Part shown: positions 1-7,447 of the stretch, piece after piece | How the letters are laid out: each line of letters begins with the position of its first letter | Position numbering within the stretch: position 1 is the first letter of the stretch | Assembly: GCF_002205845.1 (NCBI RefSeq) | Contig: NZ_NISI01000001.1 | Coordinates: 372,001-436,000, forward strand | Source of the DNA: Roseateles puraquae | Lineage (GTDB): Bacteria > Pseudomonadota > Gammaproteobacteria > Burkholderiales > Burkholderiaceae_C | Direction: 5' to 3' | DNA length: 64,000 bases | Notes under the pieces: model-generated | What the model was told of the DNA's origin: nothing | The model's database searches: none | The model's input: the letters and a program-made list of their open reading frames with translations, nothing else | Translations under genes and position numbers: made by a program

Positions 1-151
1 GCTGGGTGTAGAGCTCCCGCAGCATCTTCGGCATGGCCGACGCCACCGGCCACCAGCGGTGCACCGCCCAGGGCCGGTTGATGCGCATGCCGATCAAGAA
101 GACGGCGAACTCACCGTCCAGCCGCGCCGTGAGGCGATCGCGATGGATCAT
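1..151 (-). CDS. DUF4188 family protein, N-terminal part only (cut by window edge)
   Basis: The first 50 codons are visible; the rest lies beyond the window edge. The start is ATG at 151-149, preceded by an AGGAGG ribosome-binding site about 5 nt upstream. The product begins [20 protein letters not shown] and continues with a '[17 protein letters not shown]' stretch and a PKML segment. This pattern fits the DUF4188 / monooxygenase af470-like family, a ferredoxin-like fold of unproven role. Assignment rests on recalled family pattern, and the C-terminal half cannot be checked. It is transcribed away from the toxin-antitoxin pair beside it. Confidence 0.6.
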   Translation of the reverse strand, partial: MIHRDRLTARLDGEFAVFLIGMRINRPWAVHRWWPVASAMPKMLRELYTQ

Positions 152-166
152 GGGGTCCTCCTGCAT

Positions 167-457
167 TCACCGGTGGCGCCAATAGCCAGGCCCGCGTCCA
201 TGGTGCGCAATGGCACTCACTCTGACCAGGCTGCCATCGACCCGATACAGGATGGAGAACGGATAGCGACCGATTGGATAGAGCCGCCGGCCACGCGATG
301 TGGGCGTACCCACGCCTGGAAAGGTTTCGATCAGCCGGATCTTGGCCTCAAAGCCGGCAAGAAAGTTCTGCGCCGCCGCCAGGCCGAATTGATGCCGGCA
401 GAACTCGGTCGCGTCCGCCAGCTCTGCGGCAGCCTCTGGCGCGAGGACAAACGTCAC
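167..457 (-). CDS. ParE/RelE-type toxin of a type II toxin-antitoxin pair
   Basis: A 96-residue protein. I place the start at GTG 457-455, which overlaps the antitoxin stop (TGA 456-454) by 2 nt, so translation is coupled. A longer in-frame start would bury most of the antitoxin and give an Arg/Gly-rich non-family N terminus. The product shows the RelE/ParE plan: an N-terminal helical part (PEAAAELADATEFCRHQFGL), a middle 'IRLIETFPGVGTP', and C-terminal strands 'YPIGRYPFSILYRVDGSLVRVSAIAHHGR'. The basic C-terminal segment with the HHGR motif is usual for the family. The target (gyrase for ParE, ribosome-bound mRNA for RelE) cannot be told from sequence. Confidence 0.85.
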   Translation of the reverse strand: MTFVLAPEAAAELADATEFCRHQFGLAAAQNFLAGFEAKIRLIETFPGVGTPTSRGRRLYPIGRYPFSILYRVDGSLVRVSAIAHHGRGPGYWRHR

Positions 458-678
458 TTCAGCCGCGCACGGGCCTGGGCCAAGGCCTGCTGGCCATCCA
501 CCCACTGCTGCGGGTCTTGCGCCAGGCGCGCCTCGCGACGATCGGCCTCGACGCCCCAGGTCTCCTCCCAAGCCGGGTCGTGGCCGAGACTGACCAGCAG
601 CTTGTCCACCAGTCGGGAGCGATCAGCCTGAGGGAGGCTGAGCAATTCGGCCTCCAGCACCTCGATCGGAATGGACAT
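454..678 (-). CDS. antitoxin, addiction-module component family
   Basis: A 74-residue protein starting at ATG 678-676, with a GGAGG site 6-7 nt upstream. The product starts MSIPIEVLEAELLSLP and contains 'DRSRLVDKLLVSLGHDPAWEETWGVEADRREARL'. This matches the short antitoxin family annotated as addiction module component (TIGR02574-like), which pairs with RelE/ParE toxins. It lies upstream of and overlaps the toxin gene, the usual antitoxin-first order, and probably represses its own promoter. A longer in-frame start exists at 714 but has no matching ribosome-binding site. Confidence 0.85.
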   Translation of the reverse strand: MSIPIEVLEAELLSLPQADRSRLVDKLLVSLGHDPAWEETWGVEADRREARLAQDPQQWVDGQQALAQARARLK

Positions 679-726
679 GCGGCACCTCCAAGAATCTGCG
701 CTCAAGCATGCCACAGGCCGTGGCGC

Positions 727-1356
727 TCAACCCATGGTCCCACGGCGCTGCATCGCCTCGCGCCAGCGCAGCAGGTGAGGATGCGCCTCGCCCGGCTTGA
801 CCTTCACGATGCGTGCGAAATCGACCGCAACGACGGCCGTGATGTCGGCCACGCTGAACTGCCCTGCGGCGATGAAGTCGCGGTGGGCCAGGTGGTCGTT
901 CAGCACGGCCAGGAAATGGTGCAACCGCGCCAGACCGCGTTCGGCCAGTGCGGGAATCTGGGCGTAGCCGACCGGGCCCGGCAAGGCCCGCCCCGCCATG
1001 GCCGGGCTGCTGTTGCGCACCGCTTCAGCAATGGCCATCAGGCCCTCGAACTCCACACGCCACTGCCAGCCGGCGATCTCGGCCTTGTCCAGCGGTGTGC
1101 GGCCCAACAGGGGCGGCTCGGGAAAACGGGCTTCCAGGTAGGCCGCGATGCTGGCGTTGTCGGTCAGCACCGGACCTTCGTCGGTCACCAGCGCCGGCAC
1201 GGTGCACTGCGGGTTGATGCGCCGGAAGGCCTCGCCGAGCTGCTCGCCGCTGCGCAGGTCGACCTGCACGGTCTCGTGCGGCACGTTCTTCTCGGCCAGG
1301 AAGATGCGCGCCCGGCGCGGGCTCGGGGCGGTGGCGCAGTCGTACAGGGTGATCAT
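727..1356 (-). CDS. glutathione S-transferase family protein
   Basis: A 209-residue cytosolic GST. Residues 1-80 form a thioredoxin-like domain ('MITLYDCATAPSPRRARIFL' with the N-terminal Ser active-site region, then 'NPQCTVPALVTDEGPVLTDNASIAAYLE', which carries the cis-Pro and the glutathione-binding Asp-Asn-Ala-Ser turn). Residues 90-205 are the all-helical C domain, with the conserved 'FSVADITAVVAVDFA' N-capping box. The start overlaps the stop of the upstream yghU-like gene by 4 bp (ATGA), so the two form one operon. Substrate unknown; detoxification or disulfide handling is inferred from family and neighbour. Confidence 0.9.
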   Translation of the reverse strand: MITLYDCATAPSPRRARIFLAEKNVPHETVQVDLRSGEQLGEAFRRINPQCTVPALVTDEGPVLTDNASIAAYLEARFPEPPLLGRTPLDKAEIAGWQWRVEFEGLMAIAEAVRNSSPAMAGRALPGPVGYAQIPALAERGLARLHHFLAVLNDHLAHRDFIAAGQFSVADITAVVAVDFARIVKVKPGEAHPHLLRWREAMQRRGTMG

Positions 1357-2216
1357 GGCGCGAGCTTGTCTTGCGTGCGGGTGTCGAAGTCGCTGGCGTC
1401 GTGCCGCTCATGGAGCTGCGTGGCGGGGTCGCCGTAGACGCGGTTGACCTTGCGACCGCGTTGCACCGCGGGCCGCTGGGCGATCTCGTCGGCCCAACGG
1501 ATGACGTGGCTGTATTCGTGCACCGACAGGAACTCACCCGCGCCATAGAGCTGCCCCTTGGCCAGCGCGCCGTACCAGGGCCAGGTGGCGATGTCGGCCA
1601 GCGTGTACTCGTCGCCCGCCAGGTAGCGGCGCTCGGCCAACAGCCGGTTGAGCACGTCCATCTGTCGCTTGACCTCCATCGCGTAGCGGTTGATGGGGTA
1701 CTCCAGCTTCTCCGGCGCATAGGCATAGAAGTGCCCGAAGCCACCGCCCAGGAAAGGCGCGCTGCCCATCTGCCAGAACAGCCAGCTCAGCGCCTCCGCA
1801 CGCGCCGCGCCCGACGCCGGCATGAAGGCGCCGCCGAACTTCTCCGACAGGTACATCAGGATGGCCCCCGACTCGAACACCCGCACCGGCTCGGAGCCGC
1901 TGCGGTCCATCAAGGCCGGAATCTTGGAGTTGGGATTGACCTCCACGAAGCCGCTGCCGAACTGCTGGCCCTCGTTGATGCGGATCAGCCAGGCGTCGTA
2001 CTCCGCGCCGGTGTGGCCCAGGGCCAGCAGCTCTTCCAGCAGGATGGTGACCTTGACGCCATTGGGCGTGCCGAGCGAATAGAGCTGCAGCGGATGGCGC
2101 CCCACGGGCAGCTCACGCTCGTGCGTGGCGCCGGCAATCGGACGGTTGATGTTGGCGAATTGACCGCCACTGGCGGTGTTCCAGGTCCAGACCTGGCGCG
2201 GCGTGTAGTCAGGCAT
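1353..2216 (-). CDS. yghU: glutathione-dependent disulfide-bond oxidoreductase, YghU type
   Basis: A 287-residue GST-fold protein, the usual length for YghU. The N terminus carries the family-specific extension 'PRQVWTWNTASGGQFANINRPIAGATHERELPVG' before the thioredoxin domain ('HPLQLYSLGTPNGVKVTILLEEL', 'INEGQQFGSGFVEVNPNSKIPALMD'). The C domain contains 'RRYLAGDEYTLADIATWPWY'. YghU/YfcG proteins reduce disulfides with two bound glutathiones and use a Thr/Asn rather than Cys at the active site; the TPNG motif here fits. It is the first gene of a two-gene operon with the GST that overlaps its end. Confidence 0.92.
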   Translation of the reverse strand: MPDYTPRQVWTWNTASGGQFANINRPIAGATHERELPVGRHPLQLYSLGTPNGVKVTILLEELLALGHTGAEYDAWLIRINEGQQFGSGFVEVNPNSKIPALMDRSGSEPVRVFESGAILMYLSEKFGGAFMPASGAARAEALSWLFWQMGSAPFLGGGFGHFYAYAPEKLEYPINRYAMEVKRQMDVLNRLLAERRYLAGDEYTLADIATWPWYGALAKGQLYGAGEFLSVHEYSHVIRWADEIAQRPAVQRGRKVNRVYGDPATQLHERHDASDFDTRTQDKLAP

Positions 2217-2231
2217 GAAGCGTTCCGGGTT

Positions 2232-3842
2232 TCAACCCGGCAACGCTAGCGCAAAAGCCAGTTTCCCGTTGCGCTTCACGTGATAAAGCGCTTCGTCGGC
2301 AGACCGCAGCAATGCGGCGGCCTGGTCGCCGTGCAGCGGCAGGCAGGCGACACCCAGGCTGACGCCCACGCGCACCACCTCGCCGCCAGCCAGCTCGATG
2401 GGTTGAGAAAGCCCGTCGATCAACTGGGTCATGACCTGCGTCAGCACCGCGTCGCCCGGCCCGACATCACGCAGCGCCACCAGGAACTCGTCACCGCCCA
2501 GGCGCGCCACCAGGTCCGACGAACGCCGCACCGCCGCCCGCATGCGCTCGGCGCAGGCCACCAACACCGCATCGCCTGCCGCATGCCCATGGGTGTCGTT
2601 GATGCGCTTGAAGCCATCCAGGTCAATGCAGACCACGCTGAGCGACGCCGCGCCTTCGCGGGCCTCGTGCACCAGCCGGGCCAGGGTCTGCTCACCCGCG
2701 GCCCGGTTCTTGAGCTGGGTCAGCCCATCGTGCTCGGCCCGGTGGCGCACCGCGTTCTCGTTCGTCTTGCGCTCGGTCACGTCGTAGATCACGCCCTCGA
2801 CCGTGCCGCCGTCAGGCGGCGCCGAGATCAGGCAGTGGACCCAGCGCCGCGCCTCGCCCACCGGCGCCAACTCCAGGTCCGCAGACACGGCTTCACAGCG
2901 CTGGGCGGCCTCCGCCATCATCTGGCGCACCTGCTCCGGGCGCTGGAAGACGCGGGCGATGAAGTCCTGCTCCCCCAGCGCGCGCAACTCGCCCATGCTC
3001 AAGCTGAGCAGACGCGAGACCGTCGGGTTGGCGTTGATCAGGCGGCCCTGCGCATCCACCACGAAGATGCCGGCGCTGCTGGCATCGAAGATCTGGCGGT
3101 ACTGTGCCTCCATGGCTTCCACGGCGGCCCGCAGCTGGCGCTCGGTCTGCAGGGCGCGCTCGTTGGAATCCAGCAGCGCGTTCGCACCCGCGATCAGCAC
3201 GCCGATCTCATCGTGCGCATGCCCCGCTGGCGTCTGCAGACGTTCTTCGGCACCAGGCTGCATCCGGCGCAGGGCGCTGGCCAGCCGCACGATGGGGCGC
3301 GACACCAGGCGTGCGGCCAGCAGGTAGAGCACGACGGCCAGCACCGCCGCCTGCCCGGCCATGGCCGCGGCCAGGGTGTAGGCCTCCCGGTCGGCGTCTG
3401 CTCGCACGCGGGCCTCGTTGATCTGGATGCGCAACTGCGCCAGGCGCTCGCTGCCGTCAAACGGCGACAGCACCGGCCGCTGCAGCCAGCTGCCCGGCAA
3501 GCCGGGGCCTACGCCCGGACGCGCGGCCCGGGCCAATCGACGACCGTCGGGTGCCACGACCTCAGCCACGTCCACCCATTCGTTGCGTGCCAGGCCGCTG
3601 ACGACCTCCTGCAGCAGCACCGGGTCGTTCGCAAAGGCGCCAATGGCAAGCGTCTTCTCGACCGCTGCCACCACCGCTTCGACATTGCTGCGGCTGCTGG
3701 CCAGCGCCCTCGCCTGCCCGAAGTGGTAGGCGATCGTCGCTGCCACGACGGCCAGCAAGGCCGCGCTCGCGAACGCCAGCAGCATGAAGCGCAGCTGCAG
3801 GCTGCGGGTACCGCGCACCCGCGAGACGGCCGGCGCGGTCAT
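2232..3842 (-). CDS. membrane diguanylate cyclase: periplasmic sensor, HAMP, PAS, GGDEF
   Basis: A 536-residue protein that should make cyclic di-GMP at the inner membrane. Order: TM1 about 17-40; periplasmic sensor about 41-155; TM2 about 158-180; HAMP-like linker 181-235; PAS 245-355 ('IFDASSAGIFVVDAQGRLINAN', ending 'VIYDVTERK'); GGDEF 365-530. The active-site Gly-Gly-Asp-Glu-Phe is at 449-453, and an RxxD inhibitory site (Arg440-Asp443) lies five residues before it, so product inhibition is likely. No EAL domain. Its start overlaps by 4 bp the end of a small periplasmic substrate-binding protein gene, which suggests that protein feeds the periplasmic sensor. Enzyme identity is firm; the input signal is unknown. 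Confidence 0.93.
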   Translation of the reverse strand: MTAPAVSRVRGTRSLQLRFMLLAFASAALLAVVAATIAYHFGQARALASSRSNVEAVVAAVEKTLAIGAFANDPVLLQEVVSGLARNEWVDVAEVVAPDGRRLARAARPGVGPGLPGSWLQRPVLSPFDGSERLAQLRIQINEARVRADADREAYTLAAAMAGQAAVLAVVLYLLAARLVSRPIVRLASALRRMQPGAEERLQTPAGHAHDEIGVLIAGANALLDSNERALQTERQLRAAVEAMEAQYRQIFDASSAGIFVVDAQGRLINANPTVSRLLSLSMGELRALGEQDFIARVFQRPEQVRQMMAEAAQRCEAVSADLELAPVGEARRWVHCLISAPPDGGTVEGVIYDVTERKTNENAVRHRAEHDGLTQLKNRAAGEQTLARLVHEAREGAASLSVVCIDLDGFKRINDTHGHAAGDAVLVACAERMRAAVRRSSDLVARLGGDEFLVALRDVGPGDAVLTQVMTQLIDGLSQPIELAGGEVVRVGVSLGVACLPLHGDQAAALLRSADEALYHVKRNGKLAFALALPG

Positions 3843-4273
3843 CGGGCGGCGGCCTCCTTGATGACCAGCACCGTGCGCAGGGCCGGGTCAGCCGGCTCCC
3901 GGCTCAGCCACCCCAGCGCGCCGGGGTTGCGGCGCAGGGCAGCGAGCATCGCCGTTTCATCAGGCAGGGCCTGGGGCGGCACACTCTGGCCGGAGAACAT
4001 CAGGCGCGACCAGTAGCTGTTCACCTGCGCCACGGTCATTCCGGTGAGCGCCTGGTAGAACGCGGCGCGGCGCGGATCGTCCCGCGGCAGATCCAGGATC
4101 AGCGCAATCTCGCCGTTCGTGAACGCACGGCTGCGGCCCATGTAGAGCGCAATCGCCTCCTTGGCGCTCAGGTTGCGCTCCGGATTGGCGGCGTTCACGA
4201 CCACATAGAAATCAGCCCGCGCCGCGCCGGCCAGCAGCAGGCTGGTCAGCAGGAGCGGCAGGCGCAAGCGCAT
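3839..4273 (-). CDS. small exported PstS-like substrate-binding protein
   Basis: A 144-residue protein with a clear signal peptide (MRLRLPLLLTSLLLAGAARA, cleavage after Ala-Arg-Ala about residue 20). The mature part 'DFYVVVNAANPERNLSAKEAIALYMGRSRAFTNGEIALILDLPRDDPRRAAFYQALTGM' and a later 'PGALGWLSR' match the short phosphate-type (PstS-like) periplasmic binding proteins found beside GGDEF proteins and porins in betaproteobacteria. No permease or ATPase genes are nearby, so a sensing rather than transport role is likely. Start chosen at the ATG before the signal peptide. It overlaps the downstream cyclase gene by 4 bp. Confidence 0.8.
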   Translation of the reverse strand: MRLRLPLLLTSLLLAGAARADFYVVVNAANPERNLSAKEAIALYMGRSRAFTNGEIALILDLPRDDPRRAAFYQALTGMTVAQVNSYWSRLMFSGQSVPPQALPDETAMLAALRRNPGALGWLSREPADPALRTVLVIKEAAAR

Positions 4274-4293
4274 CGGGGTCGCCTTCACACCGC

Positions 4294-5622
4294 TCAGAAG
4301 ATGAAGTCCAGCACGAGGCTGGTCAGGCGCGCCCGGGCGGCGCGGCTGTCGGCACCGGTCCAGAGCGATCCACCGCCGAAGGGCACGCGCACCTGGTCCC
4401 ACTGCAGCTTGACCGCCGCCTGCGGGTGCACATCCCAGCGCACGCCCACGGCGTTGCTGGACTGCTCGATGCGCCCGCCGTTCAGGAGCCCGGTGGCTGC
4501 ATCAGCGAGTTGCTGCGCCTGTGCCGCCGTGCTCGGCCCGAGCACCGGCGTGAGGCTCGCCTGCCAGGCTGGCGGGTTCAGGGCGTCAAGCCCATTGCGG
4601 ACCCGGCTGAAGCTGACGTAGGGCGTCCAGGCGCCGAACCTGCGGCCGAGGGTGAGGTAAGCCGCGTTCTCGATCGTCAGCGGCGATGCATCCACCCGCA
4701 CGAACTCCAGATTGGCCTGCCAGTCAGCGGATTCGTACCGGGCACCGAGCTCGGTGAACGTCGCCGGCATGTTGTTGGTACTGAGGCGATCCCTGAACGC
4801 CTGGGCTTGGGCCGCAATGTCCGGCAGCGGAAGTTGCGCCAGCTGGCCAAAAGTCTGGATGGCTGGCTGCAGCCCGGAAAGATCGAAATTCACCCGCCCG
4901 CGGGCTGCACTGGCGCGCAGGAACCATGGCCCCTCCTCGCGTGACACCATCACCCCGCGCACACCGGTCAGGCGGCCTGGCTTGGAGAAGTTCGTGTCTC
5001 CGATCCGTGTGGTGCCCGCCATGACCTTGACGCGCCACTGCGCATCGCCCACCCACCAGCTGCGGGCCACGTCCCCGCCGTCCAACGTGGTCGGCTGGCG
5101 GGCATACAGCTCGACCGGTGGACGCGCCGTCAGGAAGCCAAAGCCCACGTTGCGGTAGTCGGCCATCAAAAAGGCGTCGACGTTCACCCGCCCGAGGCGC
5201 AGCGTCCAGTCGGCGTCCGGGCGGTAGCTGGCGTAGGCCCATTCCAAGGCATCGGTGTCTGCGGCATAGGCGCCCCGCTTCTTGGCGATGACCTGACCGA
5301 CCAGCTCCAGCGCCGGGCTGGCCGCGTAGTTTAGCTGCACACCGAGGCGAGAGTCGACGTCGGTGCGCCAGGTGGACGCATGTCCGGGCTGCGTGAGCTC
5401 GCGTCGATAGCCCCAACCCTCAGGGCCGCTCAGGCCCGCCACGCCCAGCGTGCCGAAACCACTGAGCCGCAACGACGGACCCGCGACCGGCTCCGGGGGC
5501 GCATCGGCTGGACCCACGTCAGCAGAAACCGAGGCTGCCGCCAGGGCGCCCAGCAACAGGCCCACGGCCCACGACGCCGCTCGGCGGCCAGGGCGCGACG
5601 AACGCGGCGAATCGTCCAACAA
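4294..5622 (-). CDS. outer-membrane porin-like beta-barrel protein
   Basis: About 442 residues. A signal peptide ('WAVGLLLGALAAASVSADV') follows a charged N terminus. The mature part is rich in alternating polar/aromatic strands ('LRLSGFGTLGVAGL', 'DSRLGVQLNYAASPALELVGQVIAKKRG', 'WTLRLGRVNVDAFL', 'YVSFSRVRNGLDAL') and ends in Phe (LTSLVLDFIF), the outer-membrane barrel signature. The start is uncertain: I prefer TTG 5622-5620 because a GGGAG site lies 6-7 nt upstream; a GTG 15 bp further upstream is possible. It is the first gene of a set with the small binding protein (20 bp downstream) and the diguanylate cyclase, so it may supply or detect the same ligand. Confidence 0.75.
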   Translation of the reverse strand: MLDDSPRSSRPGRRAASWAVGLLLGALAAASVSADVGPADAPPEPVAGPSLRLSGFGTLGVAGLSGPEGWGYRRELTQPGHASTWRTDVDSRLGVQLNYAASPALELVGQVIAKKRGAYAADTDALEWAYASYRPDADWTLRLGRVNVDAFLMADYRNVGFGFLTARPPVELYARQPTTLDGGDVARSWWVGDAQWRVKVMAGTTRIGDTNFSKPGRLTGVRGVMVSREEGPWFLRASAARGRVNFDLSGLQPAIQTFGQLAQLPLPDIAAQAQAFRDRLSTNNMPATFTELGARYESADWQANLEFVRVDASPLTIENAAYLTLGRRFGAWTPYVSFSRVRNGLDALNPPAWQASLTPVLGPSTAAQAQQLADAATGLLNGGRIEQSSNAVGVRWDVHPQAAVKLQWDQVRVPFGGGSLWTGADSRAARARLTSLVLDFIF

Positions 5623-5759
5623 GGTGTCTCCCTTCACGCGACTGATTATTGGAGGCTGCGCCCCTGTCGGCCAGCCCCTGCCGCGCGCGAACCCCAAACC
5701 CTTCACGGTTGAAACGGCCGCTTGCAGGGGTCATGGCGGCCTGCCGTGACAATGGCGTC

Positions 5760-6404
5760 ATGCGTATCGACTTCATCTCCGACATCGTCTGCCCGTGGTG
5801 CGCCATCGGCCTGTACTCGCTCGAAGCGGCCGCCGCCCGCATCCCGGGCCTGACGCTGGATCTGCATTTCCACCCCTTCGAGCTCAACCCCGGCATGGGG
5901 CCCGAAGGCCAGGACATCGAGGAGCACCTGGCCGAGAAGTACGGCGCCAGCCCCGAACAGCTTGCCGGCACGCGCCAGGCCATCCGTGAGCGCGGCGCAG
6001 CGCTGGGTTTCGAGTTCCGGATGGAGGCGCGCAGCCGCATCTACAACACCCGTGACGGCCACCGCCTGCTGCACTGGGCCGGGGAAGCCTTCGGCGCCCA
6101 CGCGCAGCGATCGCTGAAGGTCGCCCTGCTCAAGGCCTACTTCACCGAGGGCCGTGATGTCTCCGATGCGGCCGTGTTGCTGGACGTGGCGACGTCGACC
6201 GGCCTGCCTGAGGCTGACGCGCGCGAGCTGCTGGCCAGCCGCCGCTATGACGCCGAGGTTGCCGCCGCAGAAGCCGAAGTCCAGCGCCAGGGCATCCACG
6301 CGGTGCCGGCCATCGTGGTCAATCAGCGCCACCTGATCCAGGGCGGCCAGTCGGTCGAGGTGTTCGAGCAACTGCTGCGGCAGGTGCTGGCGCAGCCAGC
6401 CTGA
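5760..6404 (+). CDS. DsbA family oxidoreductase, FrnE-like
   Basis: A 214-residue protein with no signal peptide, hence cytoplasmic. The thioredoxin-fold active site Cys-Pro-Trp-Cys sits in 'MRIDFISDIVCPWCAIGLYS'. The helical insertion and the cis-Pro loop 'GIHAVPAIVVNQRHLIQGGQ' follow the FrnE/HCCA-isomerase-like DsbA group, which act as dithiol oxidoreductases or polyketide-pathway isomerases; the reaction here is not known. It starts at the ATG before MRIDF; a longer in-frame start overlaps the divergent porin leader and adds no conserved residues. A stem-loop terminator follows at 6428-6456. Confidence 0.88.
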   Translation: MRIDFISDIVCPWCAIGLYSLEAAAARIPGLTLDLHFHPFELNPGMGPEGQDIEEHLAEKYGASPEQLAGTRQAIRERGAALGFEFRMEARSRIYNTRDGHRLLHWAGEAFGAHAQRSLKVALLKAYFTEGRDVSDAAVLLDVATSTGLPEADARELLASRRYDAEVAAAEAEVQRQGIHAVPAIVVNQRHLIQGGQSVEVFEQLLRQVLAQPA

Positions 6405-6427
6405 GACAATCCGGGCATTCCGTATCC

Positions 6428-6456
6428 GAAGCCCGCCGCTGGCGGGCTTCTTGTTT
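6428..6456 (+). terminator. rho-independent terminator after the FrnE-like gene
   Basis: A perfect 10-bp stem (GAAGCCCGCC / GGCGGGCTTC) with a 3-nt loop is followed by TTGTTT. It starts 24 bp after the upstream stop codon and ends 13 bp before the rdgC start, so rdgC must be expressed from sequence overlapping it or by read-through. Confidence 0.8.
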
Positions 6457-6468
6457 CCCAAGCGATCC

Positions 6469-7443
6469 ATGTTCAAGAACCTGATCACCTACCGCATCGG
6501 CGAAGGCTGGCAGACCGACGCCACCCAGCTCGCCGAGCAACTCGCCAAGGAACCTTTCCTCGCCTGCGGCCCGACCCAGCCCCTGGCCGTGGGCTGGGCT
6601 CCGCCCCGTGGCGTCGAGCACGCGCCCCTCGTCGAAGTGGTCGACGGCCACTGGCTGATCAAGCTCAAGCGCGAACAGCGCCTGCTGCCCTCCTCCGTCG
6701 TCAATGACCGCGTGGACGAACTGTGCGAGCAGATCGAAGAGCAGACCGGCCGCAAGCCCGGCAAGAAGGCAAAGAAGGAACTCAAGGAACAAGCCGCCCA
6801 CGAACTGCTGCCGCGCGCCTTCACCAAGACGTCGGCGACCCAGGTCTGGATCGCGCCCAACGAGCGCCTGCTCTTCGTGGATGCCGGCTCCAGCAGCCGG
6901 GCCGACGAGGTCATCACGCTGCTGATCCAGGCCAGCCCGGGCCTGAGCCTGCAGCTGGTGCAGACGGCCGAGAGCCCCGCGGCCTGCATGGCCGCCTGGC
7001 TGATGGACGGCGTGACGCCCGAGGGTTTCCAGATCGAGCGCGAGTGCGAACTCAAAGGCAGCGACGAGCAAAAGCCCGTGGTGCGCTACGCCCGCCATCC
7101 GCTGGACATCGACGAGGTTCGCGCCCACCTGACCAGCGGCAAGATGCCGACGCGGCTGGCGCTGAGCTGGAATGAACGGGTCGCCTTCACGCTGACGGAG
7201 GCGTTCGCGATCAAGAAGATCAGCTTCCTGGATCTGGCTTTCGAGGGACGGCCCGACGTCAGCGGCGACGAGGCCTTCGACGCCGACCTTGCGCTGGCCA
7301 CGGGCGAACTCGGCCGCCTCATTCCGGCGCTGATCGAGGGCCTGGGCGGCGAACACGACTTTGCTGCAGCTGCCGCCACCCCGGCACCCGCGCCGGCCGC
7401 GCTGCCCACCGAGCCCCTGCCCGAGGGCGCCGCGCCCTGGTGA
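6469..7443 (+). CDS. rdgC: recombination-associated protein RdgC
   Basis: A 324-residue protein beginning MFKNLITYRIGEGW, the conserved RdgC N terminus. It continues with 'FLACGPTQPLAVGWAPPRG', 'LIKLKREQRLLPSSVVND' and 'GRKPGKKAKKELKEQAAHELLPRAF', all family hallmarks. RdgC forms a ring-shaped dimer around double-stranded DNA on the nucleoid and limits RecA-promoted strand exchange. Length is close to the E. coli protein (about 300) with a short Ala/Pro-rich tail. The ATG at 6469 is chosen because it gives the conserved N terminus. Confidence 0.96.
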   Translation: MFKNLITYRIGEGWQTDATQLAEQLAKEPFLACGPTQPLAVGWAPPRGVEHAPLVEVVDGHWLIKLKREQRLLPSSVVNDRVDELCEQIEEQTGRKPGKKAKKELKEQAAHELLPRAFTKTSATQVWIAPNERLLFVDAGSSSRADEVITLLIQASPGLSLQLVQTAESPAACMAAWLMDGVTPEGFQIERECELKGSDEQKPVVRYARHPLDIDEVRAHLTSGKMPTRLALSWNERVAFTLTEAFAIKKISFLDLAFEGRPDVSGDEAFDADLALATGELGRLIPALIEGLGGEHDFAAAAATPAPAPAALPTEPLPEGAAPW

Positions 7444-7447
7444 GGCG

